From: Myxococcota bacterium | Lineage (GTDB): Bacteria > Myxococcota_A > UBA9160 > PR03 | NCBI GenBank assembly: GCA_030066475.1 | Contig: JASJBO010000004.1 | Location: 1-56,916 of the forward strand | Length of the DNA: 56,916 bases | Direction of reading: 5' to 3' | Part shown: in pieces, positions 29,730-37,827 of the stretch | Position numbering within the stretch: position 1 is the stretch's first letter | How the letters are laid out: each line of letters begins with the position of its first letter | Position numbers and translations under genes: made by a program | The notes under the pieces: generated by a model | Database searches by the model: none | What the model was told of the DNA's origin: nothing | Seen by the model: only the letters and a program-made list of their open reading frames with translations

Positions 29730-30758
29730 ATGCAGTCTCAGTCGAGCACAGCTGGCGGGCAGCAAGGCCTGTACGACCGCCCGGTCCTTCCCGCTGCGGG
29801 TCGCGAGCACGTCGGGGTCTCTCCGTGCCCGGTGTGCGCCGCCACCGGGGCGTGGCCTCGATTCGAGGTGCAGGGCCTCGAGCTCCAGGTCGTGGAGTGC
29901 AAGGGGTGTGGCCTCGGCCGGCTGGATCCCCTTCCCAGCGACGCGGATCTCGACGCCCTGTACCCGGCCGCCTACTACGGCGACCTCGGCAGCAAGTTCC
30001 GCGAGCCGATCGAGAGCCTGGTGCGTGCGGTCGGATCGCGTCATCTCCGGTTCCTGGTGGCGGGGCTGCGCGCTGACGCTCGCGTGCTCGACGTGGGCTG
30101 CGGGCGCGGCTTGCTGCTCGGCGCGCTGGCCGATCGCGGCTTCGAGGCACACGGCTTCGAGATCCACGAGGCCGCCGTGCGCGGCGCCGATCCGCGCGCC
30201 ACGATCCGCGTGGCTCGCGAGCTCCCCGACGCGGGCTTCCCGTCCGGCTGGTTCGACAGCGCCGTGCTCTGGCACGTGCTCGAACACATGCGCGACCCGC
30301 GGGCCGTGGTGACCGATCTCCACCGCATCCTCGCTCCCGGAGGCCGGCTCGTCGTCGCCGTGCCGAACTTCGCGAGCTTCCAGGCGCGCTGGGCCGGGCC
30401 GGCGTGGTTCCATCTCGATCTGCCCAGGCATCTCTACCAGTTCCCGCTCCGCGCGCTGACGCGCCTGCTCGCGCAGGGCGGCTTCCGCATCGAGTCGGTC
30501 CACCACTTCTCGCTGCGCCAGAACCCGTTCGGTTGGATCCAGAGCCGCCAGAACATGCGGCCCGACCTGCCCCGCAACGGACTCTACACGCTCCTCTATC
30601 GGCGCACCTCCGGCGAGCCGCAGCCGTTCGATGCCCGCACCCGCCGCCGCATGCTCGCGGGCCTCGTCCTCGGCGCCCTCCCGGCACTCGCGCTCTCGGT
30701 CGCCGCCGCCCTGCTGCGCTCCGGCGCCACGGTCCACGTCGTGGCGACGAAGGTCTAG
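29730..30758 (+). CDS. SAM-dependent methyltransferase with N-terminal zinc ribbon
   Basis: 342 residues. The N-terminus has a CPVC ... CKGC zinc ribbon (about residues 33-60) followed by YPAAYYG, then a class I methyltransferase with motif I VLDVGCGRGLLLGAL near residue 118 and HVLEHMRDP. A hydrophobic C-terminal segment (LAGLVLGALPALALSVAAALL) may anchor it to the inner membrane. This architecture is frequent in LPS/exopolysaccharide clusters, where it methylates sugars or lipid-linked intermediates. The divergent partner starts 14 bp upstream. A pair of dispersed repeats begins 7 bp after its stop. Confidence 0.78.
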   Translation: MQSQSSTAGGQQGLYDRPVLPAAGREHVGVSPCPVCAATGAWPRFEVQGLELQVVECKGCGLGRLDPLPSDADLDALYPAAYYGDLGSKFREPIESLVRAVGSRHLRFLVAGLRADARVLDVGCGRGLLLGALADRGFEAHGFEIHEAAVRGADPRATIRVARELPDAGFPSGWFDSAVLWHVLEHMRDPRAVVTDLHRILAPGGRLVVAVPNFASFQARWAGPAWFHLDLPRHLYQFPLRALTRLLAQGGFRIESVHHFSLRQNPFGWIQSRQNMRPDLPRNGLYTLLYRRTSGEPQPFDARTRRRMLAGLVLGALPALALSVAAALLRSGATVHVVATKV

Positions 30759-30764
30759 TCCACG

Positions 30765-30868
30765 GACTTCGTTCGGCTTCGCCTCACTGCGCGCGCCCTT
30801 CGGGCGCTTGCGGTTCGACTTCGTTCGGCTTCGCCTCGCTGCGCGCGCCCTTCGGGCGCTTGCAGGGG
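30765..30868 (+). repeat. Dispersed hairpin repeat, two copies (variant form)
   Basis: Copies 30765-30813 and 30817-30868 lie between the methyltransferase stop and the TMTC-like stop. They begin GACTTCGTTCGGC; the first mini-stem is GGC/GCC instead of GCC/GGC, a paired change. The second hairpin is a 6-bp stem GCGCCC with loop TTC and GGGCGC. As the gap lies between two convergent stops, it could also aid termination. Confidence 0.93.
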
Positions 30869-30891
30869 GCTTCTGCCGCGAGACGCCGCCG

Positions 30892-32526
30892 TTAGCGCTT
30901 TCTCCGCACCTGCTCGAGATCCTGCTCCAGTCGATCGTCGAGCGGGCCGCCGGTCTCGATGGCCCGCTCGAGCGCTCGGATCGCGCGTTCGCGGTCGTTG
31001 CGCGCCAGGTGGGCGATGGCCAGCGTGCGCAGCTCGATCTGGGTCGGTGCGGGCTTCGCCTGCAGCTGCGTGACCCACCAGCCCGCGATCTCGCGGATCA
31101 GCGCGCGGAAGCGCGGGTCGCCCGACAGCCGCGCGAACGCCGGATCGTTCTGCAGCTGCTCGAAGCGGTTGAAGCCGCGCTCCCAGGCGGCGCGCAGCGC
31201 CTCGATCGCGGCGTCGGTGTCGCCGCGCTGGACGGCGCGGCGCGCGCGCAGCACGTGCGCGGCGCGGCCGTCGGGGTAGTGCAGGGCGGCGTCGGCCATC
31301 AGCCGGGCCGGCGCCTTCCACAGCTGGGCGCGCGCGTGCGCGCGGGCACCGAACAGCGCCGCGAGCACGAGTCCGGCAGCCAGGGCGGCGCGTCCGGCCC
31401 GCGCGGCCGTGCCCGGCTCGAGGCGGCGCCGTCCGAGCGCGATGGCCATGAACAGCGTCCCGCCCAGCAGGCCGGGCAGGATGAAGTAGAGGTAGCGGTC
31501 GGCCAGCGGGTGCAGGAACGGGAAGACCTGCGACACGGGGACGAACGAGACCGCGGCCCAGGCCCAGAACGCGACCTCGGGCGAGGTCCGGCGCAGCACG
31601 TGGAGCGCGCGCCAGCCGAGCGCCACGAGCAGCGCGAGCCCGCTCCACCACCACGGGTCGAGCCAGGACGGCGAGGGGCCCGGCTCGTGGAAGGCGGAGA
31701 CGCCCAGCGAGGTGGCCGACATCCACAGGTAGCGCGCGGCGAAGCCGACGATCGTACGCAGCCGCACCAGCGCGTCGGGATGAATCGGCTCGGCCGCGCC
31801 GGAGCGCTGGTGCGTCCAGAACTCGACCACGGCGAAGCTCGCCAGCAGGACGGTCCAGAGCGCGAGCCAGCGCCAGCGGATCCGGTCGCGGCGCGCGAAG
31901 TCGAGCAGAAAGGCCACCGGCAGCGCGAAGGCAGCAGTGGGCTTGGCCAGCAGCGCCAGCGCGAAGGCCAGCGCGCCCCAGCCGGGCCGGCGCGGGTGGA
32001 GCAGCAGCGCGCCCATGGCGAGCGCGAAGGCCGACGACGTCTTGAGCTGCGAGACCCAGGCCACCGCCTCGACGTTCGCGGGGTGGAGCAGGAAGAGCAG
32101 GCCGCCCAGCACGGCGGCCGCGAGCGCCAGGCCGGCGTCCGCGAACGCCCAGACCAGGAGCGCCGAGCCCAGCGCGTGGAGCAGCACGTTGATCACGTGG
32201 TGGCCGGTGGTCGACTCGCCGAACGCCTGCCAGGCGAGATTGTGCACCGTGAGCTGCACCGGCGAGTAGTTGACCACGAAGACGGTGGCCGCGCTGGTGG
32301 GGTTCCAGATCGCCGCGAGCATCGCCGGCGACAGCTCGTGCACGTAGGGGTTGGTCGCCACGTAGTGGAGATCGTCCGAGACGAACGGGCCGTCGAACGC
32401 CGGCGCGTACACCCACAGCGCGAGCGCGGTGAACGCGGCCCACAGCAGCGCGAAGCTCCGCAGCGCACCCACGGAGCCCGGTCCGACGAAGAAGCGACGC
32501 CGAGGCTCGGGACGGGCGCGCGCCAT
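30892..32526 (-). CDS. TMTC-like GT-C membrane protein (4)
   Basis: 544 residues. The membrane part carries FDGPFVSDDLHYVATNPYVHEL, HPANVEAVAWVSQLKTSSAF and LADRYLYFILPGLLGG, the same arrangement as its neighbour (5), with which it is clearly a tandem paralog. The last ~140 residues are soluble and helical with a weak repeat pattern (AHLARNDRERAIRALERAIETG). Probably a polyprenol-linked sugar transferase. ATG 32526 overlaps the TGA of gene (5) by one base. Two copies of the dispersed repeat follow its 3' end. Confidence 0.7.
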   Translation of the reverse strand: MARARPEPRRRFFVGPGSVGALRSFALLWAAFTALALWVYAPAFDGPFVSDDLHYVATNPYVHELSPAMLAAIWNPTSAATVFVVNYSPVQLTVHNLAWQAFGESTTGHHVINVLLHALGSALLVWAFADAGLALAAAVLGGLLFLLHPANVEAVAWVSQLKTSSAFALAMGALLLHPRRPGWGALAFALALLAKPTAAFALPVAFLLDFARRDRIRWRWLALWTVLLASFAVVEFWTHQRSGAAEPIHPDALVRLRTIVGFAARYLWMSATSLGVSAFHEPGPSPSWLDPWWWSGLALLVALGWRALHVLRRTSPEVAFWAWAAVSFVPVSQVFPFLHPLADRYLYFILPGLLGGTLFMAIALGRRRLEPGTAARAGRAALAAGLVLAALFGARAHARAQLWKAPARLMADAALHYPDGRAAHVLRARRAVQRGDTDAAIEALRAAWERGFNRFEQLQNDPAFARLSGDPRFRALIREIAGWWVTQLQAKPAPTQIELRTLAIAHLARNDRERAIRALERAIETGGPLDDRLEQDLEQVRRKR

Positions 32527-34172
32527 CAGCCCCCGTCGCTCCGCCGCGCGGCCCGCTCCGCGCGGATCCGCTGGACGCGCACCTCGGCCAGGTCCGCCCG
32601 CACCTGCGAGGCGTTGGGCCCGTCCGCGGCGAGCGCCTGCTCGAGGCGCGCGAAGGCCGGCTCCCACTCGCCGCGCGCCGCGTGGGCGAGCCCGAGCATG
32701 CGCAGCTCCATCGGCGTCGGATCGGCGCGCCCCTCGACGCGCGAGATCCACAGCGCGGCCACCTCGCGCAGCTCGGCCTGGAAGCGCGCGTCCTCGCGGA
32801 CCGGGGCGAAGCCGGGATCGCGCTGGAGGTCGATGAAGCGGTCGAAGCCGCGCGCGCGCGCGCCACGGATCTCCTCGACCGCGCTCTCGACGTCGCCGCG
32901 CCGGGCGGCGCCGCGGGCGCGCAGCAGGGTCGCCGGAATGCCGTGCGGGTAGCGGCGCTCCGAGTCGCGGGCGATCGTCAGCTCCGACTTCCAGATCGCG
33001 GCGCGGGCCCGGGCGTGGAGCCCGAACGGCACCAGGACCGCCGCGGCGAGGCCGACCGCCAGCGCGCGCGGGAGCGCCGGCCCGGTCGCCGCGACGCGCG
33101 CCCCCAGCCGGCCCAGCAGCACCAGCAGTCCGCCGATCAGCCCCGGGAGCACGGTGTACAGATAGCGGTCCGCCATCGGATACAGGAAGGGCAGGAGCTG
33201 CGACACGGGCAGGAAGGCCGCTGCGGCCCACGTCCACCAGAGGCACTCGGGGTCCCGGCGCCACAGCGTGACCAGGCCGCGCGCCGCCACGGCGGCGGCC
33301 GCCGCGATCCCCAGCAGGCACCACGGGTCGAGCCAGGACGCGGGCGGCTCGGGCTGGTGGAACGTCGAGACGCCCCACGAGGTGAACGCCATCGCCACGT
33401 AGCGTCCGACGATCGCCGCCGTCGCGCGCGCGCGCGCGGCCGCGTCGAGCGCCACCGGGTCGGCCTGGCCCAGGCGCTCGAAGGCCAGCAGCTCGGGCGC
33501 GAAGGCGAGCCCGAGCGCGACGACCCAGCCCGCCAGCCACGCGAGCCGGCGCGCGGACACCGGGCGGGGGCCGGTCCACAGCGCGACGGCGGCCACCGGC
33601 AGCGCGAACGCCGACGTGATCTTGGTGAGCAGCGCGAGCGCGAACAGCAGCAGGGCGAGCCCGGGCCGCTGCGGCTCGAGCCACAGCGCCGCCATGGCGA
33701 GGATCAGCGCCACCACGGTCTTCAGCTGGAAGATCCAGGCGACCGCCTCGACGTTCGCCGGGTGGAGCAGGAAGACGCCACCGCCGAGCGCGGCGGCCCC
33801 CAGCGGCACGCCCGCGCGCGCGAACAGCGCCACCAGCAGGGCCGCGGCGAGCGCGTGCAGCAGCACGTTCGTGACGTGGTGACCCAGCGTGGCGCGCCCG
33901 TAGAGCTGCCAGTTGACGGCGTGCAGCAGCAGGTGGACCGGCGCGTAGTTGGCGGTGTGCGAGGCCGCCGGGCCGGTCGGGTCGAGGATCGCGCGCAGAC
34001 TGTCCGCATCGAGCGCGTGGACGTAGGGGTTCGAGAGGACGTAACCGATGTCGTCCGAGACGAAGTGGCCGCGCAGCGCGGGCGCGTACACCGCGAGCGC
34101 GACCCCCGCGAACACCGCGAGCAGGGCGGCCATCGTTGCCAGCGAGGGCAGGCGCGCGTCGGAGCCGCTCAT
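32526..34172 (-). CDS. TMTC-like GT-C membrane protein (5)
   Basis: 548 residues. Signatures LRGHFVSDDIGYVLSNPYVHAL, HPANVEAVAWIFQLKTVVAL and MADRYLYTVLPGLIGG align one for one with gene (4), so the two arose by tandem duplication. The soluble C-terminal region has two helical repeat pairs. Start: ATG 34172 (MSGSDARLP), followed directly by the first transmembrane segment; longer readings run antisense into the divergent lipoprotein gene. The 61-bp gap to that divergent gene holds a TATACT box on the other strand. Confidence 0.7.
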   Translation of the reverse strand: MSGSDARLPSLATMAALLAVFAGVALAVYAPALRGHFVSDDIGYVLSNPYVHALDADSLRAILDPTGPAASHTANYAPVHLLLHAVNWQLYGRATLGHHVTNVLLHALAAALLVALFARAGVPLGAAALGGGVFLLHPANVEAVAWIFQLKTVVALILAMAALWLEPQRPGLALLLFALALLTKITSAFALPVAAVALWTGPRPVSARRLAWLAGWVVALGLAFAPELLAFERLGQADPVALDAAARARATAAIVGRYVAMAFTSWGVSTFHQPEPPASWLDPWCLLGIAAAAAVAARGLVTLWRRDPECLWWTWAAAAFLPVSQLLPFLYPMADRYLYTVLPGLIGGLLVLLGRLGARVAATGPALPRALAVGLAAAVLVPFGLHARARAAIWKSELTIARDSERRYPHGIPATLLRARGAARRGDVESAVEEIRGARARGFDRFIDLQRDPGFAPVREDARFQAELREVAALWISRVEGRADPTPMELRMLGLAHAARGEWEPAFARLEQALAADGPNASQVRADLAEVRVQRIRAERAARRSDGG

Positions 34173-34217
34173 CGGCGCGCGAGTGTACCAGTCCGTCGCG
34201 CACCTCCCCGCTGTGCC

Positions 34218-34223
34218 TATACT
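34218..34223 (+). promoter_or_regulatory. Candidate -10 box for the beta-propeller lipoprotein
   Basis: TATACT at 34218-34223 lies 10 bases before ATG 34234, so transcription would start within a few bases of the start codon, giving a very short or leaderless mRNA. No good -35 box is visible. Confidence 0.3.
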
Positions 34224-34233
34224 CGCCGCGCCC

Positions 34234-35349
34234 ATGACGCGAGCGCGGCGCGGCGATCCCCGACTCCGACTCCGGACTGCGCGCCTGCTGCTGGCCACCT
34301 GCGCGGGAATTGCCGGCGCCTGCGGTCCCGCGCCGACCGAGCGCGCACTGCGCGGGACGGCCTCCGACGGCCTCGTCTTCGTGCGCGTCGCCGCCGGAGA
34401 CGGCGACCTGTATCGAGCGCGCGTGCGCGACGGCGCCGTGCGGCCCTTCCTCGTGAGTCGCGATCGCGAGGAGACCTGGCCGTACTGGAGCGACGCCGCC
34501 CGCGCCCTGGTGTTCCAGGCGCGCCCGCGCGGGAGCCGGTCCTTCGACCTGTGGGGCTGGACCCCGGCTGGCGGCGAGCCGCGGCCGCTCACCCGCACGC
34601 CCGCACGCGACGAGCGCTGGCCGAGCTGGCGCCCCGACGGACGCGGCCTCGTGTTCGCGTTCCTCGGCGGCCCCGGGCGGGGAGGGCTGGCCACGATCGA
34701 CCTCGACGGACGCGAGGAGCTGCTGGTTCGCGGCGAGCCGCCCGCCTACTTCCTCCGCCCCGGCTTCCGCCCGGCCGGGGACGTCCTGGTCGCGCAGCGA
34801 CGCGGTCCGGACGGCAAGGGCTCGCGCGTCTGGTGGATCGAGCCCGGCGCCGCCCCGCGTCAGCTCTCGTCCGAGCCGGACTGGTTCGAGCAGAAGCCCT
34901 TCTTCACGCCCGACGGCGACCGGCTCGTCGTGAGCCGCTCGCGCACCCGCGACGCGCCGCGCGAGGTCGTGCTGCTCGACCGCGAGGGCCGCGCGACCCG
35001 GCTCGCCCCGAGTGGACCCGAGGTCGACGACCACTCGGCCAAGCACTCGCCGACCCGCGACGAGCTCGTCTTCGTGTCGGACCGCGACGGCAGCCGCGAC
35101 GTCTTCCTGATGGATCTGCCCGACGGCACTCCGCGCAACCTCACGCGCACACCGGACCGCGACGAGGTCGCGCCGCGCTGGTCCCCGGACGGCGAACGCC
35201 TGGTCCTGACCACGGCGCCCGCCGGCGACCCGGGGCGGGCCGGCGAGCGCTTCGAGCGCGACACCGCCGGACTCCTGGTGATCGACCGGCAGGGCACGCC
35301 GCTCATGGAGACGACCGGCCTGATGGCCGACTGGATGCCGGCGTTCTGA
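34234..35349 (+). CDS. PD40/TolB-like beta-propeller lipoprotein
   Basis: 371 residues with an N-terminal lipoprotein signal ending GIAGAC (Cys about 30). The rest is a beta-propeller built of PD40/WD40-like blades: repeated [D/E]xxPxWSPDG-type motifs (ERWPSWRPDGRGLVF, KPFFTPDGDRLVV, KHSPTRDELVFVSDRDG, DEVAPRWSPDGERLVLT). Such periplasmic propellers bind proteins or glycans, as TolB does; this is not TolB itself, as no tol-pal genes are near. The first two copies of the dispersed repeat begin 2 bp after its TGA. It is divergent from the TMTC-like pair. Confidence 0.72.
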   Translation: MTRARRGDPRLRLRTARLLLATCAGIAGACGPAPTERALRGTASDGLVFVRVAAGDGDLYRARVRDGAVRPFLVSRDREETWPYWSDAARALVFQARPRGSRSFDLWGWTPAGGEPRPLTRTPARDERWPSWRPDGRGLVFAFLGGPGRGGLATIDLDGREELLVRGEPPAYFLRPGFRPAGDVLVAQRRGPDGKGSRVWWIEPGAAPRQLSSEPDWFEQKPFFTPDGDRLVVSRSRTRDAPREVVLLDREGRATRLAPSGPEVDDHSAKHSPTRDELVFVSDRDGSRDVFLMDLPDGTPRNLTRTPDRDEVAPRWSPDGERLVLTTAPAGDPGRAGERFERDTAGLLVIDRQGTPLMETTGLMADWMPAF

Positions 35350-35351
35350 TG

Positions 35352-35505
35352 GACTTCGCTCGCCTGCGGCTCGCTGCGCGCGCCTGCGGCGCTTGCGGGG
35401 TGCTTCGGAGGGGCGGGTTGCTGGGCGGGAGACGGCCTTATGGACTTCGCTCGCCTGCGGCTCGCTGCGCGCTGCGCCGCTGCGCGGCTTCGCTTGCGCG
35501 GGGGC
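35352..35505 (+). repeat. Dispersed hairpin repeat, two copies; second is coding in the opposite gene
   Basis: Copy 35352-35402 has the second hairpin GCGCC/TGC/GGCGC. Copy 35443-35504 has GCCGC/TGC/GCGGC, the variant also seen at 56264-56318. The spacer between them (GGGTTGCTGG then CGGCCTTAT) resembles spacers in the 19.9-kb cluster. The second copy lies wholly inside the 3' end of the minus-strand membrane-protein gene. Confidence 0.93.
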
Positions 35506-36622
35506 GGCGGGGCATCTTCCAGCGGAAGGTGCAGCGGTCGACTTCGAGGTGCTCGAGGTCGGCGAGGGTTCGCTCGCGCACGAAGCAGGCGTTCGGGGCG
35601 ACGCTGAGGGCCGAGCCGGCCAGGTAGAGCGCCAGGACCAGCAGGGCGGGAGCCCGCCAGCTCGGGCGCGCGGCCAGGGCGAGGCCGCCGGCGATGGCCA
35701 CCGGAATGGCCAGCAGCGAGAGCCCGCGGAACAGGTCGAGCGAGAGTCGCATCGGGAACGGCGCGAGCCAGATCTCGCTGGTGTAGAGCGCCAGCATCGC
35801 GACGCACATCCAGGCCAGGGCGCGCCCGGTCCGCCACAGCGCGCCCGCTCCGGCCGCCGCGATCGCCAGCGCCCACGGACTCGAGAGCAGCAGGATCTCG
35901 CGCCAGAGCTGGAGCGAGATCGAGTCGCCGCTCGCACGCAGGTAGTCGTCGCGCGAGAGCATCAGCGCCTGTCCCCAGCTGCAGCCGTCCAGCACGTGCA
36001 TCCAGGCCAGCGGCAGCGCGAGCGCGGTCCCGGCCGCGAGCGCCGCGAGCGCCCGCACGTCGCGGCGCGCCAGCGCGAGCACCCCCGCCGAGAACCCGAG
36101 CAGGATCGCGGAGGCCGTGTGGACCCAGAAGGCGGCCGCGAGCGCGAGCGCGAGCGCGACCCGCCAGCCCCGCAGCAGGCAGCCGAGTGCGATCAGCAGC
36201 AGGGCGTAGCCGGTCGCCTCCACCTTCGGCATGCAGGTGGAGAACAGCAGGAAGTAGGGGGTGCAGGCGTACACGGCCAGCGCGGCGTCGGGCAGGCCGG
36301 CGGAGCGCTGGAAGAACCGGAAGCTCGCGAGCAGTGCGGGGACGCTGAGCAGCGCGAACACCTTCGGGAAGCTCAGCAGGCCGACCAGCGGAGCGAGCCA
36401 GGCGCCCAGCACGTGATAGGCCGGCGCGTAGACCGAGTGGAGCCCGGGCGCCTCGCCCATCTGCTGGATCAGGCGCAGGTGCGGCAGGATGTCGGCCCCG
36501 CCCAGCAGACCCGGCCGCGCCAGCAGCACGGCGTGCAGCAGCATCGGGCCGAAGACGCACGCCGCGACCCCCCAGCGCGGCAGGCGCCAGTCGGTGTCGG
36601 GTCGTTCCGGCGTGGCACTCAT
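35438..36622 (-). CDS. Polytopic membrane protein, GT-C-like, with repeat-encoded C-terminus
   Basis: 394 residues with about nine hydrophobic segments (MLLHAVLLARPGLLGGADILPHL at the start, VYACTPYFLLFSTCMPKVEATGYALLLIALG in the middle). The outer-loop acidic residues and layout suggest a GT-C glycosyltransferase, but I do not recognise a specific family. It has no exosortase Cys/Arg/His signature. The last ~20 residues (ASEAAQRRSAQRAAGERSP) and the approach to the stop are encoded by the dispersed repeat. ATG 36622 overlaps the SGNH hydrolase stop (ATGA). It is the last gene of the operon that starts at 45029. Confidence 0.6.
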   Translation of the reverse strand: MSATPERPDTDWRLPRWGVAACVFGPMLLHAVLLARPGLLGGADILPHLRLIQQMGEAPGLHSVYAPAYHVLGAWLAPLVGLLSFPKVFALLSVPALLASFRFFQRSAGLPDAALAVYACTPYFLLFSTCMPKVEATGYALLLIALGCLLRGWRVALALALAAAFWVHTASAILLGFSAGVLALARRDVRALAALAAGTALALPLAWMHVLDGCSWGQALMLSRDDYLRASGDSISLQLWREILLLSSPWALAIAAAGAGALWRTGRALAWMCVAMLALYTSEIWLAPFPMRLSLDLFRGLSLLAIPVAIAGGLALAARPSWRAPALLVLALYLAGSALSVAPNACFVRERTLADLEHLEVDRCTFRWKMPRRPRASEAAQRRSAQRAAGERSP

Positions 36623-37827
36623 CGCCCGCTGGCTCGAGGCGTGCTCCCGCCCTCGAGGGCCGCGGCGACCAGCGGTGCCAGCGCGCGGGCCACCAGCCGG
36701 TGGCCCAAGGGATTGGGATGACAGGCGTCGGGCAGGAAGGCGAGCAGCTGGGGCGTGGTGCGCAGCGCTTCGCGGCCGTAGCGCGCGGCGATCCGCTCGC
36801 GCTCCCCGCGTCGCTCGGGGTCGCCCATCAGCCGCGGGATCCAGGCGTCGAGCAGGGCCGTGGCGTCGAGGAACGGTACCCCGGTCTCGGCGGCGACGTC
36901 GGCGAGCACACGCGCGGGCAAGCCCCGCACGCACTGCGCGAGCAGCACGATCGGCACGCCCGCGTCCCGCGCCGCGGCGACGGCGTCGCGCACGTTCCGG
37001 GCCGCGTCGGCATAGCTCGCGACGTTGCGCTGGCCGGGGTCGTTCGGGTCGGGCGGCGCGGCCGGCTCGAGCCGCGCGCGCGCCACCGCCGCCCACGCCT
37101 CGAGTGCCTCGAACGCCCGGCTGCGGTGCAGCCACTCCAGCAGCGCTCCCATGGCGCCGCTCCGCTGGGCGTAGGCAGCCCGGTCGCTCTCGCCGGTGGC
37201 GAGACCGTCGTTCGACAGGAAGCTCCACACCACCACGTCGGGTGCCAGCTTCAGGGCGACGTGCTCGAGCAGCACCCGGCCCTGGAAGCTCGAGTAGCCG
37301 GGCACGCCGAGGTTCAGCACCTCGAACTGGTCGTCGGGCAGGTCGCCGAGCGCGGCCAGGGCGGGACCGAGCCGCTCCGGATAGGCCTCGAACTGCTCCA
37401 CCCCCCACCCGAACGTCGAGGAATCGCCCAGCACCGCGATGCGCGTGCGCCGGGGCTCGGGTGCCGCTGCGAACTCCGCACCGCGAAAGCCGCGCGCGTT
37501 GGTGTGGACGCTCCAGCGGGTGCGCTCGCGCGCCTCGGGTGCCGCGAACACGTCGACCAGCGACAGGTGCGCGTCGGGGCGCAGGCGGAAGAAGAGGAAG
37601 CGATCCCACTGGTACAGCTCGTAGTAGCGCGCGAGCTGGCCCGCCTGGGCCATCTCGTCGCGATAGCTAGCGCGCAGCATCCAGCGGTCGCCGAGCCAGG
37701 GCGGATTGGCGAGCGCGGTGCCGGCGGCGGGTCGCAGGTCGACCCAGCGTGCCAGGCCCTCGCAGGCGCCCAGGAACAGCAGCAGCGAGAGCGCCGCCAG
37801 CGCCAGGTTGCCGCGCAGGCCGCTCAT
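36619..37827 (-). CDS. Membrane-anchored or lipid-anchored SGNH hydrolase
   Basis: 402 residues. An N-terminal hydrophobic segment ends in LLFLGACEG, which could serve as a signal anchor or lipobox. SGNH blocks are clear: GDSSTFGWGVEQ (block I, catalytic Ser), NLGVPGYSSFQG (block II Gly), SFLSNDG (block III Asn) and DACHPNPLGHRLVA (block V Asp-His). It probably removes or adds acyl groups (for example O-acetyl) on periplasmic glycans. Overlaps of four bases on both sides (ATGA with the STT3-like gene upstream and the membrane protein downstream) place it firmly in this operon, so its substrate is likely the glycan that STT3-like protein transfers. Confidence 0.8.
   Translation of the reverse strand: MSGLRGNLALAALSLLLFLGACEGLARWVDLRPAAGTALANPPWLGDRWMLRASYRDEMAQAGQLARYYELYQWDRFLFFRLRPDAHLSLVDVFAAPEARERTRWSVHTNARGFRGAEFAAAPEPRRTRIAVLGDSSTFGWGVEQFEAYPERLGPALAALGDLPDDQFEVLNLGVPGYSSFQGRVLLEHVALKLAPDVVVWSFLSNDGLATGESDRAAYAQRSGAMGALLEWLHRSRAFEALEAWAAVARARLEPAAPPDPNDPGQRNVASYADAARNVRDAVAAARDAGVPIVLLAQCVRGLPARVLADVAAETGVPFLDATALLDAWIPRLMGDPERRGERERIAARYGREALRTTPQLLAFLPDACHPNPLGHRLVARALAPLVAAALEGGSTPRASGR

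Noticed and set aside
35438..36622. Exosortase candidate among the polytopic membrane proteins near the PEP-CTERM genes
   Set aside because: Neither this protein nor the one at 14664-16229 shows the exosortase Cys, Arg and His motifs; both look more like GT-C proteins. The exosortase must be outside the window.
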